The notes: generated by a model not told the origin, from the sequence alone. Shown: positions 1 through 5,514, numbered from the stretch's first letter. The stretch is DNA of 5,725 bases from Planctomycetota bacterium (GCA_019347795.1 JAHWKS010000429.1:1-5725); one strand, 5' to 3'. Made by a program: numbers and translations.

Positions 1-24
1 GGATTGAACCACCGCCGCCGCACA

Positions 25-59
25 CCGCCCGCCGGGCATTGCCCCGCGGGCGGTTTTTT
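25..59 (+). terminator. Strong intrinsic terminator of an upstream plus-strand unit
   Basis: An 8-bp GC stem (CCGCCCGC at 25-32 with GCGGGCGG at 46-53) continues past a C/C mismatch into four more pairs around a three-base ATT loop. Six T residues follow directly at 54-59. This is a textbook Rho-independent terminator for transcription entering from the left edge. A TGA at 5-7 could be the stop codon of that upstream gene, but too little of it is present to call a CDS. Positions 61-110, between this and the next terminator, contain no gene that I can see. Confidence 0.88.
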
Positions 60-110
60 ATGCGCCGTTGCACCCGTGTTGCACCGGACCCCGCGAGCCG
101 TCCGCCGACG

Positions 111-145
111 AAAAAAGCCTCTCCGCAACTCGTGTCGCAGAAAGG
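111..145 (-). terminator. Intrinsic terminator of the tRNA-Lys gene
   Basis: Read on the minus strand, CCTTTCTGCGAC (145 to 134) pairs over 12 bp, including three G-U pairs, with GTTGCGGAGAGG (129 to 118). The loop is ACGA. One C and then six T residues (116 to 111) follow. The structure starts 10 bases after the tRNA 3' end. On the plus strand the G-U pairs become A/C mismatches, so it should act mainly on the minus-strand transcript. Confidence 0.82.
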
Positions 146-155
146 TTTTAGAGAG

Positions 156-228
156 TGCCCCCTGATGGACTCGAACCATCAACCCTCTGATTAAGAGTCA
201 GATGCTCTGCCAGTTGAGCTAAGGGGGC
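156..228 (-). tRNA. tRNA-Lys, anticodon CTT
   Basis: On the minus strand this 73-nt sequence folds into a complete cloverleaf. The acceptor stem GCCCCCT pairs with AGGGGGC and the discriminator base is A. The D arm reads AGCTCAACTGGCAGAGC. The anticodon stem TCTGA/TCAGA encloses loop CTCTTAA with anticodon CTT, which reads the lysine codon AAG. The T arm carries GGTTCGAGTCC. The 3' CCA is not encoded, since CTCTC follows the discriminator base, so CCA must be added by tRNA nucleotidyltransferase. The gene appears to be a single-gene transcription unit with its own promoter (240-268) and terminator (111-145). Confidence 0.97.
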
Positions 229-239
229 GGTGAGGTTGA

Positions 240-268
240 ATTTTAGTGGTTTTGGCTGGGGCGGCAAA
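240..268 (-). promoter_or_regulatory. Probable housekeeping promoter of tRNA-Lys
   Basis: On the minus strand a -10-like TAAAAT (245 to 240, five of six consensus bases) lies 17 bases after TTTGCC (268 to 263), a weak -35. Transcription would start near 233, about five bases before the mature tRNA 5' end. This spacing suits a tRNA gene. The -35 resembles the TTTGCA of the sigma-factor promoter at 2983-2988. Confidence 0.5.
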
Positions 269-345
269 GGGGAGCGCGGGGACTGCTGCGATCGACGTGG
301 TACGGCGTTTGCCCCACATTGCTGCGGCGGCGCGGCGGATTTTGC

Positions 346-351
346 AGGGAG
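346..351 (+). promoter_or_regulatory. Ribosome binding site of the stress-protein gene
   Basis: AGGGAG lies six bases before the ATG at 358. It supports this start over the in-frame start at 319, which would add 13 residues rich in Arg and Gly with no Shine-Dalgarno sequence of comparable quality. I found no convincing sigma70-type promoter on the plus strand between 229 and 345. Confidence 0.6.
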
Positions 352-357
352 CGTGCG

Positions 358-930
358 ATGAAGACGGACAAAGCATTGCGGACCACGGCCGTGGGGGTGT
401 TTCACGATCGCGAGGCGGCTCAGGAGGCGGTGGCGGAGCTGCGGCGGCTCGGCTTTTCGGAGGAGGAAATCGGCGTCGCGTATCGAGGACACGAGGACGT
501 TGCGGGAGGTTCAACTTCCGGCGGTGATGGCTCGCATGCCGCGGAAGGGGCCGGCGTCGGCGCCGCGGCCGGCGCGGGACTGGGCGCGCTCTGGGGCCTG
601 GGAGTCGTCGCCGGCGCGCTCCCCGCGATTGGTCCGGCCATCGCCGGAGGAACGATGGCCGCGATCCTCACCAGCGCCGCGGCCGGCGCCGCGGCGGCGG
701 GTTTGACCGGCGCTTTGGTCGGCGCCGGCATTCCCGCGGCGGAGGCCGAATTCTATGAGGGCGAGTTCCGTGCCGGCCGGTTCGTCGTCACCGTGCATGC
801 CGAGCGGCGGTATGAGGAAGCCGCCGGGGCGCTGCGCCGTCACGGCGGGTACGACATGCACAATCGCGAAGTGCATCCGCATCCGGCGCCGAACGAGATG
901 ACCGACCTCACGCCGCGCAAGCCGCGGTAA
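358..930 (+). CDS. General stress protein 17M-like, glycine-zipper protein
   Basis: A 190-residue protein in three parts. Residues 8-45 form a ferredoxin-like half with VGVF, a helix rich in Ala and Arg, then LGFSEEEIGV; this matches the start of the YflT/17M heat-induced stress domain. Residues 62-128 are almost entirely Gly, Ala and small hydrophobics with GxxxG-type spacing, as in glycine-zipper or membrane-inserting segments. Residues 131-168 carry EFYEGEFRAGRFVVTV and a helix ending in RHGGYD, the typical closing part of this family. The tail is rich in His and Pro. The molecular function of these proteins is not established; relatives are stress-induced and membrane-associated. The start is set by the AGGGAG at 346-351. 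The gene converges on the thioredoxin-like gene, with only 7 bases between the stop codons and no hairpin there, so the two transcripts probably overlap. The family call is by resemblance. Confidence 0.8.
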   Translation: MKTDKALRTTAVGVFHDREAAQEAVAELRRLGFSEEEIGVAYRGHEDVAGGSTSGGDGSHAAEGAGVGAAAGAGLGALWGLGVVAGALPAIGPAIAGGTMAAILTSAAAGAAAAGLTGALVGAGIPAAEAEFYEGEFRAGRFVVTVHAERRYEEAAGALRRHGGYDMHNREVHPHPAPNEMTDLTPRKPR

Positions 931-937
931 GGCAGCG

Positions 938-2059
938 CTACGGCCTCCCTTCGGCCAGGAGCTTCTTGATCTCCGCCTCGATGTCTTTGGCGTTTTGCTC
1001 GCCGCTGCCGATGCGGTAGAGACGCACTTTCCCCTCGCGATCCAGCAGGACGACGTGGGGGATGCCGGATACCTGGTAATAATCGGTGAGCGAGTCGTCC
1101 TGGCGAATTGCGAACCGATGCTCCAGCTCGTGGTGCTCGGCGAATTGCCGCAGCATCTCTTGCTCCTCTTCGGCGGTGACCGACTCTTCGGCCCGAGTGG
1201 CTCGCTGGGCGTCTTCGTCCCACGCGTAGTTGTAGTAGCGGGTCAGGCCGATGATCTGCAGGCCCTCATCCGCGTATCGCTCCTGCCACTCGCGAAGGTG
1301 CGGGAACGTGGCGATGCAGGGGCCGCACCACACCGCCCAGAAGTCCAGCAGCACGACCTTCCCCTTGAGGTCTTTCTCCGTGAGCGGCTCGCCGTTGACC
1401 CAGGCCTCGGCATCCAGCGGCGCGGCGGGCTTGCCCAACGTCTTGGCCAGCTCGCGGCCGCGCTCCAGCGCCTGGGAAATCTCTCGCTCCAGGCTTCCGA
1501 TCACGTCGTCGTATTTCGTCTTCACGTCGGCCTCTTCGGCGGCTTCTCGCCGTTCTCCGAGAAACGCGGTCGTCGCCGCAAGCTTCTCCTCCGCGTCGGC
1601 CAGCTGATACATCGCCAGCGGGTACAGTTCGTTCATCGCCTTGCTCTGGTACAGCGAGAGCAAATCGGCGTCGCCGGGATTCTCCTTCAGGTCCGCGACC
1701 AACTGCTCGAGCGTGGTGCGGGCGAGCTTCAGTCGCTGCTCGATGGCCTGCACGTAGCTTTGGGCCCGCTCGACCACCTCCTGGGCCTCTTCCGCCTTCG
1801 GCTCCAGGCTGTTGATGAACGCCCGCAGCTCGCCGAGCCGCTTCTCGGCCTGGTCGGGGTCCGACTCGACCAGCGGAAGAATCTGTCGGGCCTGCAGCAG
1901 CACGTACGTTTGCAGGGCCAGGGGATTGTCGGGGTTCTCCTTGAGCTGCTCCGCCGTGCTTTTGGTTTTGGCCTCGTCGCTTTGCGGTTCGTCATCCGCC
2001 CAGGCGGCGCCGCCGATGAGCAGCGCGACTGCCGCCGTAACTGCGAGAATGCGAGTCAT
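938..2059 (-). CDS. Exported TlpA/ResA-like thioredoxin-fold protein with duplicated helical region
   Basis: A 373-residue protein. Residues 1-21 look like a Sec signal peptide, with hydrophobic VTAAVALLIGGAA and a likely cut after AWA, so the mature protein acts outside the cytoplasm. Residues 34-205 are charged, helical and probably coiled, and contain a tandem repeat of period 85: LKENP at 39-43 recurs at 124-128, with P62/P147, AEx2L and AF recurring in register. Residues 209-370 are a redoxin (AhpC/TSA-TlpA) domain. It has FWAVWCGPC with the catalytic cysteines C245 and C248, and the cis-proline P334 in SGIPHVVLLD. An acidic insertion lies at about 281-305, between the second strand and the following helix. 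The expected role is thiol-disulfide exchange on envelope proteins; the partner is unknown. The start at 2059 is chosen because it gives the signal peptide at the N-terminus and has GGAG seven bases upstream. A longer in-frame start near 2113 would bury the signal peptide. Confidence 0.87.
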   Translation of the reverse strand: MTRILAVTAAVALLIGGAAWADDEPQSDEAKTKSTAEQLKENPDNPLALQTYVLLQARQILPLVESDPDQAEKRLGELRAFINSLEPKAEEAQEVVERAQSYVQAIEQRLKLARTTLEQLVADLKENPGDADLLSLYQSKAMNELYPLAMYQLADAEEKLAATTAFLGERREAAEEADVKTKYDDVIGSLEREISQALERGRELAKTLGKPAAPLDAEAWVNGEPLTEKDLKGKVVLLDFWAVWCGPCIATFPHLREWQERYADEGLQIIGLTRYYNYAWDEDAQRATRAEESVTAEEEQEMLRQFAEHHELEHRFAIRQDDSLTDYYQVSGIPHVVLLDREGKVRLYRIGSGEQNAKDIEAEIKKLLAEGRP

Positions 2060-2066
2060 GAGAAAA

Positions 2067-2070
2067 CTCC
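2067..2070 (-). promoter_or_regulatory. Ribosome binding site of the thioredoxin-like gene
   Basis: GGAG on the minus strand, seven bases before the ATG at 2059. It decides the start in favour of the one beginning the signal peptide. Confidence 0.6.
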
Positions 2071-2126
2071 GGGTGAGGGGGAAGAGGGACCGTCCGCCGC
2101 GCGCGGGCATCATCGTGGTACGGTAC

Positions 2127-2155
2127 GTTATGGCACACCGGGAGCGGAAAGTAAA
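2127..2155 (-). promoter_or_regulatory. Possible promoter of the thioredoxin-like gene
   Basis: On the minus strand TTTACT (2155 to 2150, four of six -35 bases) is 17 bases from CATAAC (2132 to 2127, four of six -10 bases). A start near 2120 would leave a leader of about 60 bases before the ATG at 2059. The -35 overlaps a small palindrome, GAAAGT-AA-ACTTTC at 2147-2160, which could be an operator. If real, the thioredoxin-like gene is expressed independently of the sigma-factor gene upstream. Confidence 0.35.
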
Positions 2156-2173
2156 CTTTCGGCGATATCCATC

Positions 2174-2224
2174 GTCGCCTTTCGCTCCGCGCTGGGGACG
2201 TTCTTTCGCGGAGCGAAAGACGAC
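2174..2224. repeat. Large inverted repeat between sigma-factor and thioredoxin-like genes
   Basis: CTTTCGCTCCGCG (2179-2191) is perfectly complementary to CGCGGAGCGAAAG (2207-2219). Beyond one C/A mismatch the pairing continues for four more bases (GTCG 2174-2177, CGAC 2221-2224). The arms are therefore 18 positions with one mismatch around a 15-base loop. It starts 23 bases after the sigma-factor stop codon in the transcript. There is no T tract on either side, so it is not a standard intrinsic terminator. It may be a U-tract-less terminator, a 3'-end stabilising hairpin, or a copy of a dispersed palindrome. Confidence 0.75.
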
Positions 2225-2247
2225 AAGAGCCGCGATGGCGGATGCCG

Positions 2248-2880
2248 CTACTGCTTCACCGAGCTTTCCTCCAGCCGCTGCTCCAGGCAAAGTTTCACTT
2301 TGTCCAGCACGCGGCGCACGGTGCGCTCCGAGCGGGCCACCTCTTCGGCAATCTCTTCGATCAAGTAGCCTTGCAGACGCAGCTCGACCATCCGCTTTTG
2401 CACGTCGGTCAGGCCGCGGGTAAGAAGATCCACCTCCTCCAGCACCGCCAGCGTCTCGGCCGGCGACGGCTCGCGGGTGATGGCGTCATGGTAGAGCTGC
2501 CGGCCGTCGGCGCCGGAGTCGTTCTGTTCCTGATCGACCTGCCGTTTTCCCGCGGTATGGTGCTCCACCTTGCGGCGGAGCTTGTTCATGGTGATCACCG
2601 CCAGCAATCGCCATAAGTCGCCGCTTTGCTGCAGCGTGTATTGGCCGTCGCGGGCGCGGAGGAAGAAGCTGCGATAGGCCGACTGCACGATGTCTTCCGC
2701 ATCGATGCGGCGGGCCAGCTTCGACGAGAGCCGGCTGTGGGCCAGCGACGTCAACCGCCCCACGTACCGCGCAAACAACGCACCCGCCGCGTCGGGGTCG
2801 CCTCTGCGGTATTGATCCACAAGACGCAGCGACTCCGTCGAATCGAACGAGTCGCCGGCCGGGAGGGATTCCTCAGACAT
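2248..2880 (-). CDS. ECF-type RNA polymerase sigma factor (planctomycete type)
   Basis: A 210-residue sigma-70 family protein with only regions 2 and 4. Region 2 spans about residues 20-105: DQYRRGDPDAAGALFARY, then RIDAEDIVQSAYRSFF (core-binding and -10 recognition), then DLWRLLAVITMNKLRRK. A polar linker of about 40 residues follows. Region 4 spans about 148-202 with LTDVQKRMVELRLQGYLIEEIAEEVARSERTVRR split over its helices; the last part is the -35-binding helix-turn-helix. It should direct RNA polymerase to a small set of promoters. No anti-sigma factor or kinase gene is adjacent, so its control is not evident. The start at 2880 is preferred: the in-frame ATG at 2961 overlaps the -10 element of the promoter and would add residues unlike the family. 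The ribosome binding site is weak (GAG eight bases upstream). The next gene on the strand is the thioredoxin-like one, 188 bases on. Confidence 0.9.
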   Translation of the reverse strand: MSEESLPAGDSFDSTESLRLVDQYRRGDPDAAGALFARYVGRLTSLAHSRLSSKLARRIDAEDIVQSAYRSFFLRARDGQYTLQQSGDLWRLLAVITMNKLRRKVEHHTAGKRQVDQEQNDSGADGRQLYHDAITREPSPAETLAVLEEVDLLTRGLTDVQKRMVELRLQGYLIEEIAEEVARSERTVRRVLDKVKLCLEQRLEESSVKQ

Positions 2881-2959
2881 AGAAGCTCGCGCTGCTGGCG
2901 GGGAGCCGGAATCGTGCAATCGCGGAAAGGAAAATCGCGTCGTCCGCCCATTGGGCAAC

Positions 2960-2988
2960 ATTATACACCTCGCAGGCGGGAATGCAAA
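2960..2988 (-). promoter_or_regulatory. Near-consensus sigma70-type promoter of the sigma-factor gene
   Basis: On the minus strand a perfect TATAAT (2965 to 2960) lies 17 bases after TTTGCA (2988 to 2983, four of six -35 bases). Transcription would start near 2953, giving a leader of about 70 bases before the ATG at 2880. This is the best promoter in the window and implies that the ECF factor is made by the housekeeping holoenzyme rather than by self-activation. Confidence 0.65.
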
Positions 2989-3008
2989 ACCGTTCTGGAG
3001 CGTACACT

Positions 3009-3036
3009 CCCCCGGCGCCAGCACTGGCGCCGGGGG
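3009..3036. repeat. Perfect 13-bp GC palindrome
   Basis: CCCCCGGCGCCAG (3009-3021) and CTGGCGCCGGGGG (3024-3036) are perfect reverse complements separated by CA. It lies about 90 bases downstream of the stop codon of the SacI-like gene and about 20 bases upstream of the -35 of the sigma-factor promoter. No T tract follows on either strand. It could end or insulate transcription from the SacI-like gene, or be a protein-binding site upstream of the promoter. The stretch 2881-3125 holds this palindrome and the promoter, with no gene. Confidence 0.7.
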
Positions 3037-3125
3037 CATCCAAAGCTCTTGACGGAAGATAGACGTTTTCACTGCCGGCGATGCGCCGCCGGGCGATCGA
3101 GCGAATCGCGGACAAAGAGCCACGT

Positions 3126-3737
3126 TCACACATTCTTTAGCAATCGCCCCCAGTCCGAACGATGAACGGGATTCGCAGTTTCCAATCGGTGACATACACA
3201 TTCCAGAAAGGTCCGCCGCCCTCGTTCGCCCAGCAGGAACATCGCGACAGAGCAGAACGGTTGGAGTTCGGTGACGTAGATGTTCTGACCCGCAATGAAC
3301 TCTTGACGTATCAGCGCTTCGATAGCGTCGGCGTCGCGCCCTTCAATTCCGTTCGACGTAATGAAGATGGCTTCGGATACATTGTGCTCCCGCAGCGCTC
3401 GGATTTTGCATTTCAATTGAGCTGCTGTAAGCCTCCGGTGCTGCGCCTCCACTGCCGCAAGAACCACGCCGTCCGGGCCCAAGCACTCGATCTGTGAAAC
3501 CGTCCCCGGGGGAGTATTAGCCGACGTTGCGCTGGTGCGGCGAACTGCAGCGAAGGCTTTGAAATGCATCCCGATCGCTTCGAAAAGTGCCGCGGCGATA
3601 ACTCGCATCCGGTAACCACGGACGCGGTAGCTGAGGAATTCATCAACCAATCCAGCGCAATCCTCCGCACTGATTCGCCGAGGAGTGGGAAAAGCGGAGC
3701 GCACGGATGGCTCGAATTGGCTTGGTGAAGGATTCAT
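3126..3737 (-). CDS. SacI-family restriction endonuclease-like protein, probably degenerate
   Basis: A 203-residue protein with no signal peptide or membrane segment. I read it as a SacI-family restriction endonuclease homologue: GYRMRVIAAALFEAIG at 41-56; an Ile-Glu-Cys then PDG-VVLAAVEAQHRRLT at 83-104; KIRALREHNVSEAIFI at 111-126; IRQEFIAGQNIYVTEL at 143-158; LLGERGRRTFLE at 168-179; and VHRSDWGRLL near the end. In the family as I remember it the core reads roughly G-D-I-E ... E-V-K-D-R, the PD-(D/E)xK site. Here the matching positions appear to be S81-Q82-I83-E84 and E97-A98-Q99-H100-R101, so the acidic residue and the lysine seem lost. An in-frame TAA two codons before the ATG (3744-3746) rules out a longer N-terminus, and the protein looks shorter than full-length members. 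No clear ribosome binding site precedes the ATG. It is divergent from the PLD-like gene. GC looks lower than in its neighbours. The family call is moderate and made without alignment. Confidence 0.6.
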   Translation of the reverse strand: MNPSPSQFEPSVRSAFPTPRRISAEDCAGLVDEFLSYRVRGYRMRVIAAALFEAIGMHFKAFAAVRRTSATSANTPPGTVSQIECLGPDGVVLAAVEAQHRRLTAAQLKCKIRALREHNVSEAIFITSNGIEGRDADAIEALIRQEFIAGQNIYVTELQPFCSVAMFLLGERGRRTFLECVCHRLETANPVHRSDWGRLLKNV

Positions 3738-3750
3738 GGCGTTTTATGAT
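3722..3750 (+). promoter_or_regulatory. Possible promoter of the PLD-like gene
   Basis: TTGGTG (3722-3727) is 17 bases from TATGAT (3745-3750, five of six -10 bases). A start near 3757 would leave a leader of about 65 bases before the ATG at 3822. The -35 and spacer overlap the first codons of the SacI-like gene on the other strand, so expression of the two genes could interfere. I found no convincing minus-strand promoter for the SacI-like gene in 3738-3821. Confidence 0.4.
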
Positions 3751-3821
3751 GGGCCACGACGGCGGGGGGCAGCTATTGGGTTTGTTTGCAGGAAGGCGAG
3801 TTGATTAATAGGGCGCACAAT

Positions 3822-4676
3822 ATGGCAATTGATCTTCTGAGCAGAGCGTGGCACAATCAACTGCGCGATCGGGCAGCGGGAACAAAGTCGTACTTCTTCG
3901 TGTGCGCACCGTTCGTTACCACGGAGGGTTGCGACTTGCTGCGGTCGAGCTTTTCAGAGCGATTTCGCAGGAGTGGAGAAGTGCGAATCTTGTCAGACCT
4001 CTCGCCGACCCATCTGCTACAAGCATCGACCGATCCGGCAGCCTTGCAGCTCCTGCTTACCTCCGTCGGCCGCGGATCGCTGCGCCACTTGCCGCGACTA
4101 CACGCGAAGGTTTACGTTTTCGACTCGACCTACGCGATCGTCACCTCCGCCAACCTAACCGCGGGAGGGATCTACCGCAACTTCGAATACGGCATAGGGA
4201 TTGCCGACCGAGCTACAGTTTCTCGAATCCGTGACAGCGTGGAAGCGTATGCGGAACTGGGAGCCGCCGTCGAATTGGAGCAGCTTGCCCGCTACTGTAC
4301 GCTGGCGCTGGAGGTTCGCAGGAGAGTCGCTGCGCAAATGTCAACCGTCGCCCGCGAGGCGCAGGTTCAACTCGAACAGTCGATTCGCGAAACTGAAGAC
4401 GAGTTACTCCGCTTGCGAGTACGTGGCGGACGCATAACGCCGCTGTTTGGGCAGACGATCTTGTACTTATTGCGCCAACACGGGCCGCTATCTACGCGCG
4501 AGCTTCATCCGCTTATTCAGCAGATCCATCCGGACCTTTGCGATGACTCGGTTGACCGCGTGATCGACGGCGTTCACTACGGAAAGCGATGGAAACACTG
4601 GGTGCGGTCGGCTCAACAACGACTGAAGGATGAAAACAGGATCATCCTCGTCGACGGAACATGGCGACTCGTTTGA
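3822..4676 (+). CDS. Phospholipase D-family (HKD) nuclease-like protein with C-terminal winged-helix domain
   Basis: A 284-residue cytoplasmic protein. Residues 1-145 form a PLD-type domain: the first strand YFFVCAPFV at 24-32, EVRILSDLSP at 53-62, then the single HKD motif LHAKVYVFD with H94, K96 and D101, followed by SANLTAGG (N111) and NFEYGI (E122). One HKD motif per chain means that a dimer would form the active site, as in the Nuc and BfiI nucleases. Residues 150-200 are helical and possibly coiled coil. Residues 205-284 look like a winged helix (FGQTILYLLRQHGPLSTREL, then WKHWVRSAQQRLKDENRI and GTWRLV), a type seen beside nuclease domains in restriction proteins. A DNA-cleaving role is more likely than lipid hydrolysis. 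The start is uncertain: ATG 3822 has AGGG eight bases upstream, whereas TTG 3801 follows AGGAAGG by four bases and would add seven residues. It is divergent from the SacI-like gene, and rsmG follows 77 bases on. Confidence 0.82.
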   Translation: MAIDLLSRAWHNQLRDRAAGTKSYFFVCAPFVTTEGCDLLRSSFSERFRRSGEVRILSDLSPTHLLQASTDPAALQLLLTSVGRGSLRHLPRLHAKVYVFDSTYAIVTSANLTAGGIYRNFEYGIGIADRATVSRIRDSVEAYAELGAAVELEQLARYCTLALEVRRRVAAQMSTVAREAQVQLEQSIRETEDELLRLRVRGGRITPLFGQTILYLLRQHGPLSTRELHPLIQQIHPDLCDDSVDRVIDGVHYGKRWKHWVRSAQQRLKDENRIILVDGTWRLV

Positions 4677-4701
4677 GCGCAGCCGCGTCTCGAGACTCGC
4701 C

Positions 4702-4707
4702 TACAAT
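4702..4707 (+). promoter_or_regulatory. Possible -10 element upstream of rsmG
   Basis: TACAAT matches five of six -10 bases and would give a start near 4714, 40 bases before rsmG. There is no recognisable -35 at 16-18 bases upstream, so rsmG may instead be read through from the PLD-like gene. No terminator separates the two genes. Confidence 0.25.
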
Positions 4708-4753
4708 GGAAGCTCGAGCAAGCTGTTTGCATTCTCAACTTTGATCGCATCCG

Positions 4754-5443
4754 ATGTCATCGCCGTTTTCTCCCGCCGACTCGCTGCAGGATGCTTTGCA
4801 GCGTCACGGAATTACGCTTCCCGACGACCAGGTTGAACGTCTGGACCGGTATTGCCGGACGTTGTGGGCGTGGAATGAGAAGCTTAATCTGACACGGCAC
4901 ACGGACTATGAAAAATTCGTGAGCCGCGATGTGATCGACAGCCTGCAGGCGGCCGCGCTCCTCGACGCGGGCGAGAGCGTCCTCGACGTCGGCGCCGGCG
5001 GCGGCGTGCCCGGTGTGATTCTCGCGATCGTACGCCCCGATGTGAACGTGTCGCTGTGCGAGTCGGTCGGGAAAAAGGCGGAGGCGCTCGCGGAGATGGT
5101 CCGCGAACTCGAACTGGAGGTTCCCGTTCTTCCCGCGCGGCTGGAGAGCGTGTTGGAGGGTCATCGCTTCGACGTGGCCGTGGCCCGCGCAGTGGGGCCG
5201 ATGGAGAAGATCCTCCGCTGGATGAAAGGACGCTGGGATCGCGTGGAACGGCTGCTGTTGATCAAAGGCCCCAAGTGGGCCGAGGAGCGCGGCGCCGCGC
5301 GGCATCTGGGACTGCTCCGCGACCTCGAGTTGCGCAAATCGGCCGAGTACGCGATGCCGGGAACCGAGTCGAAAAGCGTCATTCTGACAATTCGCCCGAA
5401 GGGTCGCGGCGATTCGCTTTCGGCGGCGAAAAAACGAACTTGA
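4754..5443 (+). CDS. rsmG: 16S rRNA (guanine(527)-N7)-methyltransferase RsmG
   Basis: A 229-residue protein of the usual RsmG (GidB) length and motif order. It transfers a methyl group from S-adenosylmethionine to N7 of G527 in 16S rRNA, within the 530 loop of the small ribosomal subunit. Visible motifs are WNEKLNLT (40-47), the RDVIDSL region (58-64), and the SAM-binding glycine loop VLDVGAGGGVPGVILAI (76-92). CESVGKKAEAL (102-112) has the acidic residue expected to bind the SAM ribose. VARAVGPM (143-150) and LLIKGPKW (168-175) complete the fold. The C-terminal tail is basic. The ATG at 4754 fits the family N-terminus, but no Shine-Dalgarno sequence is evident, which is not rare in this group. 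It does not seem to be part of a gidA-parA cluster here, since its upstream neighbour is the PLD-like gene. Loss of this enzyme is known in other bacteria to give low-level streptomycin resistance. Confidence 0.95.
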   Translation: MSSPFSPADSLQDALQRHGITLPDDQVERLDRYCRTLWAWNEKLNLTRHTDYEKFVSRDVIDSLQAAALLDAGESVLDVGAGGGVPGVILAIVRPDVNVSLCESVGKKAEALAEMVRELELEVPVLPARLESVLEGHRFDVAVARAVGPMEKILRWMKGRWDRVERLLLIKGPKWAEERGAARHLGLLRDLELRKSAEYAMPGTESKSVILTIRPKGRGDSLSAAKKRT

Positions 5444-5514
5444 CCCGTTTCGGCGATTACCATACATTCCCGCCCGTTGCACGTGAGCGAAACAAACTCG
5501 CGGACAACTACTGG

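Noticed and set aside
67..85. GTTGCACC repeated twice (67-74 and 78-85)
   Set aside because: Only two short copies. It is too little to call a repeat array, and chance is a sufficient explanation.
296..305. CGTGGTACGG shared by the upstream regions of the stress-protein and thioredoxin-like genes (also at 2114-2123)
   Set aside because: Several shared 10-mers are expected by chance in a window of this size, and the copies have opposite orientation relative to their genes.
995..2368. Very long open frame on the plus strand opposite the thioredoxin-like gene
   Set aside because: It is a by-product of GC-rich codon use. The minus-strand product has a signal peptide and a complete redoxin domain, whereas this frame gives low-complexity sequence with no recognisable domain.
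3126..4676. Toxin-antitoxin reading of the divergent pair
   Set aside because: Toxin-antitoxin genes are usually co-directional, small and overlapping. Here both are full-size nuclease-like proteins, divergent, with separate leaders.
4726..4734. TTTGCATTC upstream of rsmG, also present on the minus strand at the sigma-factor promoter
   Set aside because: No -10 element lies at the right distance in the rsmG copy, so a shared promoter motif is not supported. A pair of 9-mers is expected by chance.
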